Part shown: one piece after another, positions 13,301 through 22,417 of the stretch
How positions within the stretch are numbered: position 1 is the first letter of the stretch
Layout: every line of letters starts with the position of its first letter
From: Durusdinium trenchii
Taxonomy: Eukaryota; Sar; Dinophyceae; Suessiales; Symbiodiniaceae
Direction of reading: 5' to 3'
Length of the DNA: 64,000 nucleotides
NCBI GenBank assembly: GCA_963970005.1
Contig: CAXAMN010029016.1
Coordinates: 429,587-493,586 of the forward strand
Translations under genes and position numbers: made by a program
Notes under the pieces: generated by a model
Told to the model about the DNA's origin: nothing
The model's database searches: none
Seen by the model: the letters and a program-made list of their open reading frames with translations, nothing else

Positions 13301-16300
13301 GTCGAGATGACAGGGCACCGGTGTCCCAAGGCATGGAGGAGGCCAGTCTCTGGCTGCTGAAGGCGGGGTGCGGCGCCCGCATCGGAGTCTAAAGATGTCA
13401 TTTCCCAAGACCAGCTGGTTGCCACGCTTGTGAAGAAGCATGCGTTTCAATCGGCTTGTGAAGTTGCGGCATGTCCAGGTGAGCATCACTTGATCTTCAG
13501 ACGACTACCGCAAAAGACCAGGTGAGATCAGGTTCCGAACATTTCCCTTATCCTGCAAAAGCTCGCTCCCTGATCCCACAAAATCACCTGATCTTCAGGC
13601 GGCAGGTTTCCGACCGACCAGACCTTTGTGCAACCTGTGAGGCGCAGATTTGTATTTGCGATGGCGAGGACGACAAGGCCAAAGAGGCCGGCGGTTCATC
13701 CTTTTCGCGCATGCTCGTGGCAACCACTGTAGTTTTTTCAGGGTTTCTGCTTCTGTCTCCGACACTGGAACTCGTGAAGAGGTCCAGAATTCTTGCAAAT
13801 GCCCCCAAAGGGGGAAGATCTCCAACAATCCAACTTCAGTAAATGGGTAGGACTGCAGATAGACCTGTATTGCAAGCTTGCTGTCCCGTGAGATGTTCCA
13901 TGGCTGATTGACTTCTACACCGAAGATCGTATTGGAAGCCAGACCATGGTATTGATCACTGAAGATGGTATTGGAAGCTGGATGGGTTGGAGTACTTAAG
14001 TAGAGGTTTGGCTTTGGGAATGGCGACGTCATGACTCCTCAACAGACATGTGGTGGACGTCATGGATGTGCGATCTTACGGGCTCATGTGCGGACGTGAC
14101 GTGCCACTGCTCGCATGCCCACTCGCATGGAAGCACCCTTTTCATGTGTGACATGAACATGGTTTTCTCAATCTTGTTAAACATTGGCTTGTTCGATAAC
14201 CACAGTGTATATTCAAGTGGGTATTTGCCTCAAATCTCAATGGGTCCAAACCTAGGGCTTCGCAGTGGGTCAACCCTCTCATGATGTTTTGAGAGCACCA
14301 GAGGCAGGGCATCTGATGCCTCAACCAAGTGCCTTCCTGTTGAGTACAGCACATGCATGGGGCAAAAAGAACGAATCCCGTTGCTCAGTGCGGCTCAAAA
14401 AGATCCAGTGCATATCAGTGCATCAGTATGGATGAAAGGCAGCAAGGTCCTCTGCGGTGTCCCTGGACCCCGACGGACTGCGGTGCAGACCACGACGGAA
14501 TGTGTTTTGTCCAATGCTGTAATGATTGGCCGGGGTGCAAGTTCTGAGCCATCTTCGCAACGTTCCTGGCATCGCTACTAGGAACCCGGGCATCGCTACT
14601 AGGAACAAGAAGCTACTAGTAGCTTCTTGTTCCTAGTAGTAAGGCCAGGAGCCCCTAGTAGCGTCCTCGCTCCTAGTAGCGATGCCCTTTGTTCTGGACC
14701 CCTTGTTCCTTGTGACCGTCTGCCGTCCTTCCGCCCGTTGCCCATGACATGTCTCCTTTGGCGCTCACGGCGCAGCCCTGACCGGGCATGTGCCAGTGGA
14801 ACGTGCCGAGCAAGACTTGGAAGCCTGAGCAGAGTCCTGAAGTTGACCAAGCCTTTGAGAGGACCCGTTCGGTGTCCAAAACGGACTGTTTTGCTTTTTG
14901 CCCGGTTCCCCTTTCAAGTTCCGTTTTTTCTGAAAGCTCCTGCAAAGGGTTCTCCGTAAAAAACAGCTACCAGCTTCATATCCCACATCGTCGCCTTCAC
15001 CATCACCACGGTCAGCATCACCACGTGTATCATCATCATGATCGTCATGATCATCATCATCATCATCATCATCACCATCAGGATCATCCGTCAAAACCAC
15101 AGTGTCTGTGGAATCTAGGATTGATTTCATTTCGTTCAGTCTTTATCATCTGCCAACATCCGTTAAAACTGTCTCACTTCTACTGTGCTTTCGGGCTACG
15201 CAGTCAGGCCGTCCAGTTCCTGTGCAGTCCTAGAAGGGTGGCGAGTGGAGGACATTGATATTTTCTTTGTAAAACTCCCACCTGATGGTCACCAGCAAGG
15301 AAGAAGGTCTCTTCACCACGCCGCTTGGTGCTGCACCCTCGCCGCCGGTACGTGGGCCTCGACCGCAATGACCCCCTCCACGCGGAGCCCGCGGAGCGCG
15401 CGCCGAAAACGAGCGAAGACCACTTTCGGGGTGAGCACCGACGAAGGACCCACCTGAGGGGTTCCATGGGGCGGACGTTAGTGAGATTGTCGGTTCGGTT
15501 TCTGATTGGTGACAGGTGAAGTTGTGGTGGATCCGGGGGAGCTTGAGTGAACCAACGATGGATATGTAGAGCTTGCGTTTTCCGCTAACCCCTGTCCACC
15601 ACTTGCCGGGGTGCTTCACAATCGCTTCACATACGTTCGCAGTGTAACAAGCGCCGAAGTGTTCATCTGAAAACAATATCTTGCTTCTTCAGCCTGTACT
15701 AGGACCTGCCGACCAGCAGATAAAATATGGTTCGGTTTTTCGTCGTCCTTTCCATTTCCATATGTTGTCAACAAATGGCAGGACATTTTGGAACGATTCT
15801 GTTGCCAGAAGTATGCTCCAAACGTGACCTTCAGCAAGTCTTGCAGACTTTTCAGGAACGAAGGCAATGGAATTTTGCACTGGCCATGTTGGAGGCAGTC
15901 AGAGAAAATGGCGCTATAACTTTGGATGCGTCCAATTACACAGTTGGGCTTTCAGCCTGCTCTAGGGCCCAAAGATGGCAGCAAGCATTGAAGTTGCTTG
16001 AGGCCATGCCAAGTGCCAACGTAGAGCCAAATGTCATCAACTACAATGGAGCCATCAGTGCTTGTGAGAAAAGCCGGAAGTGGCAGCAAGCTTTGATGTT
16101 GTTTCAGGCTATTCCAACTGCACGGTTGTCGCCGGATGTTATCAGCTACAACGCATCCATCAGTGCTTGCGAGAAGGGTGGACAATGGCAGCAAGCATTG
16201 GAGCTGTTCAAGGCCATGCCCAAGACAAAACTACAACCCAATGTCATCACCTACAGCGCTGCTATCAGTGCTTTTGAGAAGGGCGGGCAATGGCAGGAAG

Positions 16301-19300
16301 CAATGAAGTTGTTCGAGACCATGCCAGAAGATACAGTACAGCCAAATGTTGTCAGCTACAGTGCGGCCATCAGTGCCTGCGAAAAGGGCGGGCAGTGGCA
16401 GGAAGCTTTGAAGTTGTTTGAGGCCATGCCAAGAGCAAAAGTGCAGCCAAATGTAGTCAGCTACAGCGCGACTATCAGCGCGTGTGAGAAGGGCGGGCAA
16501 TGGCAAGAAGCTTGGAAATTGTTCGATGCCATGCCAGTGGCGAAAGTCCAACCAGATGTTTTCAGCTACAGTGCCGCCATCAGTGCTTTTGAGAAGGGCG
16601 GGCAGTGGCAGGAAGCATTGAAGTTGTTTGAGGCCATACCAAAGGCCAAAGGGCAGCCAAACGTCATCAGCTGCAGTGCAGCCATCAGTGCCTGCGAGAA
16701 GGGCGGGCAGTGGCAGGAAGCATTGAAGTTGTTTGAAACAATGCTGTGTGCGAATGTGCAGCCAGATGTCATCAGCTGCAATGCAGTCATCAGTGCCTGC
16801 GAGAAGGGCGGGCAGTGGCTTGAAGCATTGAAGTTGTTTGAGGCCATGCCAATGGTGAAAGTGCAGCCAACAGTCATTAGTTACAATGCGGCCATCAGTG
16901 CCTGTGAAAAGGGTGGGGAATGGCAGGAAGCGTTGAAGTTGTTTGAAGCCATGCCAGGTGCAAATTTGCAGCCCGATGTCATCAGTTGCAATGCAGCCAT
17001 CAGTGCCTGCGAGAAGGGCGGGCAATGGCAGAAAGCATGCAAGTTGTTTGAGGCCATGCCAATGGCTAGAGTGCAGACAGATGTTATTACTTACAATGCA
17101 GCCATCAGTGCCTGTGAGAAGGGTGGGGAATGGCAGGAAGCCTTGAATCTGTTTAAGGCCATGCCAAAGGCGAAAGTTCAGCCAACCGTCGTTAGTTACA
17201 ATGCAGCCATCAGTGCCTGCGAGAAGGGCGGACAGTTGCGGGAAGCATTGAAGTTGTTTGAGGCCATGAGCGCAGCCAATTTTCATTTGCTGCAAGGTCG
17301 CCGTTGGGGCTGGCAAGAAGAGTGGGCAATGGCAGGAAGCACAGAAGTTGCTTGACGGCATCGGTGGCAAAAGTGGAGCCAAGCACTGCAAGCTCTGATT
17401 GACGACCCAGCTATTCGTCAGAGCATGATGCGAAAGAGTGTATATATATATATACACACTGTATATGAAGCAAAAGTTGCAAGCGGTCATTTTGAACAAC
17501 GTTGTTTCAAAAATGACCGCCTGCAAATTTTGTTTGAAGCGCCTCTCCCAGTCTGCATGTCCAGTCAGCTTCGAACATTGTGAGACTGTGACACTTGAGA
17601 GATTGACCGACTCACGACATTCACAGGAGAACTGATCGACCGACCGACCGTCTTGCAGCAGATCTTCGGATCTTCTCATTTTTGCGAAGGCGAAGATCTG
17701 ACACATTCTCGGAACACAGGCGCTGAGTGTGGAAGGTTAACTTGGCGACGTCTTGGCGAGGTCGGCCCCATTCGGATCCGTTGGAAGCCGAGCTGGTCAA
17801 ACTGACAAGGTTGATGCAGAGCTGGTTGGAGTTTCGATCTTGCTCCATGGCCAGACGGCAGTTTCCAGTGACTTCGACGATTTGGATCCAGCATGGGCCA
17901 AAAAAGGAACGATGGCGACTCTGAATTCAAGAGTCCACTTGCGACGTTTTGGGCGTTCGTGACTTTCTGCGACCATGAAGCTCAGGCGTTCGTGCACCCC
18001 CTTGGACACGGGGTCTCCATTCATCACGCGGATATCCAAACCGTTGTTCTTTACAGCTCTTGGTCTTACCAACTCGCAAGAGCACGTCCAACCTCTCACC
18101 TCCCCCAAGGTTTTTGGACGGTGGAGGATTGTGAATGAAGGAAGGGAGCATCTCGGTCTGGCACCCTTAGGTGAAACAAACCACATCAATGTGTGCTCTT
18201 TGGTGCCATGGAAGGGTGTCTTTTCAGGAGTTCTTTCATGAAAAGCACGCTTTTGAAAGCCCCAAACCAGACTCCGCGGAATCGAGTCGAGTCAGTCGGA
18301 ATCCACCCGAACGACCCCCCGAAAACCCACAAAAGGTTTGGGTAAACTGGTGAATGGACACCTCAAACCTGCCAAAGGGGTCCCCATAGAAGTCCAGTTC
18401 GACTATATGTTGACCGGCTGAAGTAAAGGAAGTTCCCAAACTCAGGTCCCCTCAAGACCATTCTTCTTTAGTCTTTGACTCCCAGAAGGTCTTTACCTGC
18501 AATTCACACCCGGATGCTCAGATCTCCTGAGAAAGGCCAGCACTGACAAAAAGGCTGGCGTCAAGGCCCCCCCCCCATTGACTGCAGAAAAACACCGCGT
18601 TCGCAGACCGCGCGCCGCGTGCTGCACGCAGAACGCGATCAAATCGCGGGACATGTTCGAAGAGATGGGCAACGAGCAGGGCATGGAGCCATGCTGTTGT
18701 GAGAAGGGGGGCGGAGAGCTGGAGGGCTGCCGCGCTGGGGAACCGACAGCTCTTGCGTTGCGTACGATCCAGTTGTTGATTCCCCAAACAGTTTACTGTT
18801 GGGGTTTATGCTGGTTTGTGTTTTTCTCCTCTGACTCCTTTAGTCTCTTGGAAAGTGGTGCCAGAAGGACAAGGTGCCAGTTTGTGTTTGCCTCCTCCAA
18901 AAAAGGGAGTGAGGGGTTGCCTTTTGTTTTTCACTGGTGCTCTCGAACTAATAAAAGATATAGATTAAACAAGGTAACCATCATAAAAAGCAACCTTTAT
19001 CTACAACATTAACCAATCGGTTTATTCTTCATGACATATAAGAGATGACATAAAATAAAGAGGACCCAGATAAAGACACCCAAGTTGAGGACCGAGGTGA
19101 CCAAGAGGCGTCGATGTCTTCCGAAGACCGGGTCCTTTTCCACGTGATCCCCGCCAAGCTCAGCTATGCGTCGCCTCTGTCGATGGACGAGATGGAAGCC
19201 CTGCAGATGTTCCGGCCGTTGGTTTTTTCCGAAAGCGCATGGCGTTTTACTGGTGTTATTCAATGGTGCCTCCATCATTTCAAGGCCTGCCTTTCTGACC

Positions 19301-22300
19301 CGCATTAAAATTGGTAGGTGTACAGTGAAGCATGCATCTTTATTGACCTTCTATGAAGTCTATGCAGTTCACCACCTGTTTGGTATTCGGATTTGATGGT
19401 CATCCGAACTTGGAGCCATGCTCTCCACGTTGGCGCAGGATGATTTCAGGGAGTTTAATTTAGGTGATTTATCCAACACCTAGGCCCTACAGGCCCCCTC
19501 CGATCCCTCCGTTGTAGATCTCTTCCCACGACACCGGCGGTTCCCGGCCGGTGGGCTTCGACCGTGATGTGGAGCGTATCATGTCCAGACCCAGGAGCAG
19601 GCGCGCGAGATCATCGACGGGGATTACTTGAGACAACAGAGGGAGCAGGAGGAGATGGGCATTACAGCTGCCAGGGGACCCAAGGGTGGCCCTGGTTCAA
19701 GCGACCCATGCCTTTTTCATCCTTTTTCTAGACTCTAGACCAAGGTTCAAGCGACCCAAATTTCAAGCGAGATGTTCCGAGCGGTACATCCCAAAGCCAC
19801 ATGTGGGTTCAAAGGTCCGCGGCCTGGACCGATCGCGGACCTTTGATGCCAAGTTGGGATGGTTTCGGAGGTTCTTCAGTCGACCGATGTGGTGGATGGG
19901 TCGCGAAGAACGAGCCCGAAAAACGGGCGCGACGAGTCTTGGCTGAGCTCGGTCAACCGTTCGGTACAGCCATGTTCATCTTGGCAGAAGAGTCTTGATG
20001 CCATGACCCACACCGACCCCTCTGAGGCCACGCCCATGCCGATGATGCCCTCGGAGTCACAGATGCGACCCGAGCGAGCGCGGGGAGGAGGGGTGATCGG
20101 TGGAGTTGGGCGACTGAGGTTCTGGACTCGACTGATGTTCGCTGTCGATCTCGGCGCCTCTGAGGGCCTCGGCCGAGACGGTCAGTGTTCGAAGGAACAT
20201 ACTGAAGGGCCCTGGTGATCCGGCCCGCGGCCCAGGTGATCTGAGGAATCCATCCAGGTATGACCCCAAATAGGCACCCGATAGGCCCGATAGGCCGGTT
20301 TTGTTGGGGATCGGCCCCTCCCAGGTATGGTGCTGGCGGCATTGGTGGGCGCACCGGTGGGCCGGGCCCAGGCGCGTGGGGGTCACAGTCGCACTGGTTG
20401 AATTGTTCAACCTGGAGCCCTTTGTCGTCGGAAGCCCGCTTGCCACCAGCATCCCTCTACATGGATTCCTGGTCCTCTTCTCCCAGGCCCTTCGCCCATG
20501 GCGCCGCCACCGGCGGCCGCGTCCGCGCCGGCCGCCCCGGTGGCGCCGCCCAAGGGCGGGCCCACGCTGCAGCAGATCGAAGAGACGGCCCGGGCACCGA
20601 AGGAAAAGAGGGACTCACAGGACGCAGGAGCGAACGAACCAAGGAGGGCGAGTCCACGAAAAATCGCCGATCAGGCCCATAGCCGTTCTTCTTCACGAGT
20701 TGTTTGGGGCTGTTTGTTCGGGTTTTCTCCCCGCCAAGTATGAAGAAGTCCCGTTTTATGGTGGCCACATCCCCCAAACAGATCACGTCAGAGGGGTCTC
20801 CTCTCCTTCCTGTCGCTGCCCATCCACGATATTACCAACATAGGACCGGTCCTCCAGTGGACCTCCTCCGGATCTGCCGGAGGAGTCCGTCGTCGACCCG
20901 TCTCGTCCCCTGTGAGGTGCAGGACATCGCCATGTCGCTCATCGGCAGCGACGAGCTGCAGCTGGAGCGGACGTCCGGTCGGCCGGCAGTGGAGCGGTGG
21001 AGCCACGAAACGTGTGTACCGTTTTGATCCTTTCGTTCTACCCAGGACAAGGACTTGAAAGGACTTGAAAGGGGTTCCTTTTCATGTGTCTGCCGTAGCT
21101 TTTGTCCGTTTTTGGCTGCTCTGCATGCAGTGCCATGCGAAGACCACCAAGCAAGTACATGGAAAGAAGAAATATGTGTCTTTGAGCAGGTCTTTTTTGA
21201 GGACTGATTGGACAGGACACATGTTCTGGAATCTAATGGATTGGTTCACCCCCAAACTAGATGGATTTCCAGTAGAGACAATTCTCCTATTAATCATAAA
21301 CTCCAATTCGATGTTTTTGGATGGACTTTTCTTCCAGCCTTCCCGGGGATTCTCCGTCTGTTTCTTTCTTTAATGGAGTTCGTCGTTTGCTCGTCGTTCT
21401 TCATCCAGGACAGTGCCTTGATGGACGCGGGGTTGGATTCCTTGGCCTCGGTGGAGTTCCAAAACACGCTCACCAAGGCCCGGGAGACCGTCGCGCCGCG
21501 GTTCACGCACGGTTTCCGTGCCATGGGACCACCTTGTGACTTGAACCGGCTGTGCTCTCTCGGGTGTCCCTTGGTCAAGCTTCGGAATGGGTCATGGGTC
21601 GAGGCCCTCCACGCCTTTTGAGAGCTGCGAGCGAATCTCCACGCCTTGAGAAGCAACCATTTCCACTTCCCGGGATTTTTGTGGAACATCTCCAGCTTCC
21701 ACCAGCCGACGCCGCTTCGGCACCGCACCCGTCACTCGTTGTCGTGCCACGTCACGTCACTCGCTCGGCTTCGTGCCACGCGTCGTTTCGCCAGGAGTTC
21801 CGAGGCGTGGCGATGCCCTCCACGTTGATGTTCGACTTCCCCACAGCCAAAGAGACGCTTTGGCTTTTGGGGGCAAACAAGCCAAGAGAGGTGGAACAGC
21901 CCATCCTAGCCTATAGCCCATCCCATATATACCACTACAGGCTCCTAGTTCTGGTCTCTCAACCTCTCTTGGAGGGTATAGACAGACCGCGCGCGCCCGC
22001 GGGCAGACGGTGTGCGGGACCCGCTCTGTTCGACGGCACGCGCCGGGTGGGGTGGGACGGCGGTTTCGGCGGTTCGGCGGTAGCCGCTGGAGGACGGAGA
22101 ACAGACAGGGGCCTGCGCAGAAGGGGGGGGTTTGGAGGGAATCCGGGCGTTTGGAAGCGTAGCAGGAGCACTGAGGAAGACTCCTTCAGGGCTGGCGAAC
22201 ATGAGAGAGAAAGATCCGTGAATGAAGGTGTGGGAGGCAAATGGACAGATGATGCACATTCCGCACCATGATGCACTATGATGTGCCCCTGCCGGTTGGT

Positions 22301-22417
22301 ATACGCTTCCTTCACGTAAGCGCGATGGCATGAGCCTCCCGAAACAAGACGTGCCCCTGTTTGTGCCCATCCGCTTTCAGGATTGCACAGCACATCAAGG
22401 ACAACTTCAGAGGCTAA
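1136..22417 (+). CDS. TPR-repeat protein with C-terminal acyl carrier domain, multi-exon (5' end unresolved)
   Basis: The gene is assembled from about 20 short exons on the plus strand. Most encode amphipathic TPR-type helices with alternating Ala, Leu and Glu/Lys. The last four encode a carrier protein domain, and the frame ends at a TAA (22415-22417). Supported exons: 1136-1216, 1386-c.1485, 3896-3954, 4302-c.4391, c.5716-5756, 6935-7000, 7664-7717, 8462-c.8520, 9639-9695, 10526-10579, 10763-10804, 11448-11525, 12262-12311, 13642-13686, 15300-15347 (weak), 18632-18680, 19097-19197, 19595-19694, 20487-20593, 20917-20964, 21409-21477, 21795-21853, 22381-22417. Phases join exactly from 18632 onward. 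TPR arrays bind protein partners; a carrier domain holds acyl or peptidyl intermediates as a thioester, so a scaffold role in polyketide or fatty-acyl chemistry is plausible but inferred. It could be two genes, because several exons upstream of 18 kb are joined only by similarity of type. Confidence 0.72.
3340..3440. repeat. CTACTAG / AACAAGTGCC dispersed repeat cluster
   Basis: Four loosely repeated units of about 25 bases share the words CTACTAG(G/T), AACAAG and GTGCCTTA. The same words recur at 14568-14686 and 39013-39058, so this is a dispersed short-repeat family. Confidence 0.7.
5716..13686 (+). CDS. TPR gene, central exon group
   Basis: Exons with recognisable TPR pattern: c.5716-5756 (EQANFYLQGQKYEE), 6935-7000 (ATTLSTMVMAHLCLEHPDKA), 7664-7717 (DTKKAINIYESLNDKKGE), 8462-c.8520 (AMKVANKARDIFASQKL), 9639-9695 (GDFAKSATCAKRARQIFNE), 10526-10579 (AFMAWAEAEALFGLAQTQ), 10763-10804 (DFKPDEELPEVCRK), 11448-11525 (AAEAAEEALRLAKEADDELL...), 12262-12311 (AGPFVEESLEIAQKNN) and 13642-13686 (AQICICDGEDDKAKE). 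Each follows an AG and ends at GC (at 10805, GT). A further candidate is about 8343-8371 (VMAALRCLLE before GC). Exons of 42 to 78 bases each encode roughly half to one TPR unit. They lie in the same order and orientation, but full TPR spacing is not continuous, so some exons are missing from this list. The introns of 0.3-1.9 kb between them show only short repeats. Confidence 0.62.
12898..13285. repeat. Imperfect direct duplication, about 300-base period
   Basis: A block beginning TTCCACGCCATGATTTGGAT near 12898 recurs near 13197, and later words (ACCATCAT, GGGATGCACCCA) are also shared by both copies. The copies have diverged and carry no frame. Confidence 0.7.
14568..14686. repeat. Nested palindromes: 44-base perfect palindrome inside a larger foldback
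   Basis: Positions 14596-14639 form a perfect 44-base palindrome centred between 14617 and 14618, with the core AGCTACTAGTAGCT. Outside it, the 16 bases 14568-14583 (GGCATCGCTACTAGGA) are exactly complementary to 14671-14686. It belongs to the CTACTAG family seen at 3340-3440 and 39013-39058. It lies in the TPR-gene intron after the 13642-13686 exon. Confidence 0.92.
14996..15086. repeat. CAT-rich microsatellite
   Basis: Imperfect CAC/CAT triplets resolve into a nearly pure (CAT)n run at about 15049-15078. It is read as poly-His, poly-Ile or poly-Ser in shadow frames; I do not call it coding. Confidence 0.85.
15727..17355 (+). CDS. Pentatricopeptide repeat (PPR) protein, single exon, nested in TPR-gene intron
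   Basis: The uninterrupted frame has 542 residues. After an N-terminal stretch of about 65 residues it contains about 13 tandem PPR units of 35 residues with a consensus like VISYNAAISACEKGGQWQEA followed by LKLFEAMP; the first is degenerate and the rest are near-identical. PPR proteins bind organellar RNA, each repeat contacting one base, and act in editing, processing or stability; an organellar location is expected. The frame opens with hydrophobic MVRFFVVLSISICC, which could be part of a targeting signal, or translation may start at the second Met (residue 18). The unit after repeat 13 is broken: an intact-looking GQWQEAQKLLDGI continues in another frame at about 17311-17396, so the protein ends in unrelated residues. 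Lack of introns in a gene-dense setting where all neighbours are intron-rich suggests retroposition. Such highly repetitive PPR genes are abundant in dinoflagellates. Confidence 0.93.
   Translation: MVRFFVVLSISICCQQMAGHFGTILLPEVCSKRDLQQVLQTFQERRQWNFALAMLEAVRENGAITLDASNYTVGLSACSRAQRWQQALKLLEAMPSANVEPNVINYNGAISACEKSRKWQQALMLFQAIPTARLSPDVISYNASISACEKGGQWQQALELFKAMPKTKLQPNVITYSAAISAFEKGGQWQEAMKLFETMPEDTVQPNVVSYSAAISACEKGGQWQEALKLFEAMPRAKVQPNVVSYSATISACEKGGQWQEAWKLFDAMPVAKVQPDVFSYSAAISAFEKGGQWQEALKLFEAIPKAKGQPNVISCSAAISACEKGGQWQEALKLFETMLCANVQPDVISCNAVISACEKGGQWLEALKLFEAMPMVKVQPTVISYNAAISACEKGGEWQEALKLFEAMPGANLQPDVISCNAAISACEKGGQWQKACKLFEAMPMARVQTDVITYNAAISACEKGGEWQEALNLFKAMPKAKVQPTVVSYNAAISACEKGGQLREALKLFEAMSAANFHLLQGRRWGWQEEWAMAGSTEVA
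17300..17398 (+). pseudogene. Frame-shifted remnant of a further PPR repeat
   Basis: Downstream of repeat 13 the plus strand, read one frame away from the PPR frame, gives AGKKSGQWQEAQKLLDGIGG and ends at a TGA (17396-17398). GQWQEAQKLLDGI matches the GQWQEALKLFEAM core of the intact repeats, so the ancestral protein was at least one unit longer. The PPR frame itself runs into a TGA at 17353-17355. Confidence 0.7.
17465..17545. repeat. Foldback (inverted repeat) just after the PPR gene
   Basis: The two arms around a centre at about 17500/17501 pair over about 35 bases. The left arm contains GCAAGCGGTCATTTTGAAC and the right arm GTTGTTTCAAAAATGACCGC, with small bulges. A (TA)n tract with flanking GTG/CAC lies just upstream at 17432-17456. 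It resembles a short non-autonomous inverted-repeat element or a transcript hairpin in the 3' untranslated region. Confidence 0.75.
18632..20593 (+). CDS. TPR gene, exons linking TPRs to the carrier domain
   Basis: Four exons join in phase. 18632-18680 reads NAIKSRDMFEEMGNEQ and leaves one base; GC donor. 19097-19197 begins with two bases that complete a glycine and continues through EDRVLFHVIPAKLSYASPLS to DEME; GC donor. 19595-19694 reads EQAREIIDGDYLRQQREQEE and on to a Gly/Pro-rich end; GT donor leaving one base. 20487-20593 completes that codon and reads a proline/alanine linker (SPMAPPPAAASAPAAPVAPP) followed by TLQQIEETAR; GC donor. A Pro/Ala linker directly before a carrier domain is typical of multidomain synthases, where it gives the carrier arm freedom to move. 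Between 15347 and 18632 lies the intron that hosts the PPR gene. Confidence 0.75.
20917..22417 (+). CDS. Acyl carrier protein (phosphopantetheine-binding) domain and C-terminus
   Basis: Four exons give a full carrier domain: 20917-20964 (VQDIAMSLIGSDELQL), 21409-21477 (DSALMDAGLDSLASVEFQN, then TLTK), 21795-21853 (EFRGVAMPSTLMFDFPTAK plus two bases) and 22381-22417 (completing Glu, then IAQHIKDNFRG and TAA). The LMDAGLDSL motif places the 4'-phosphopantetheine attachment serine at about 21439-21441; the helix after it (SVEFQNTL) and the LMFDFPT motif match the PKS/NRPS-type carrier family. Donors are GA, GC and GA; acceptors are all AG followed by G, and the phases are consistent. The domain would be converted to its active form by a phosphopantetheinyl transferase. 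No ketosynthase or acyltransferase is seen nearby, so this is a stand-alone TPR-carrier protein, not a whole synthase. Confidence in the domain is high; the substrate is unknown. Confidence 0.88.

Noticed and set aside
15300..15347. Exon EEGLFTTPLGAAPSPP as a secure TPR-gene exon
   Set aside because: It has an AG and a GT donor in phase but the sequence is not TPR-like; kept only as weak support in the gene entry.
17432..17456. TATA-rich run as a promoter
   Set aside because: It lies after the PPR stop, is a simple (TA)n microsatellite, and dinoflagellate promoters generally lack TATA boxes.
16231..17706. Long minus-strand open frame opposite the PPR gene
   Set aside because: It is the mirror of the repetitive PPR coding sequence and has no independent domain; the plus frame carries the PPR motif.
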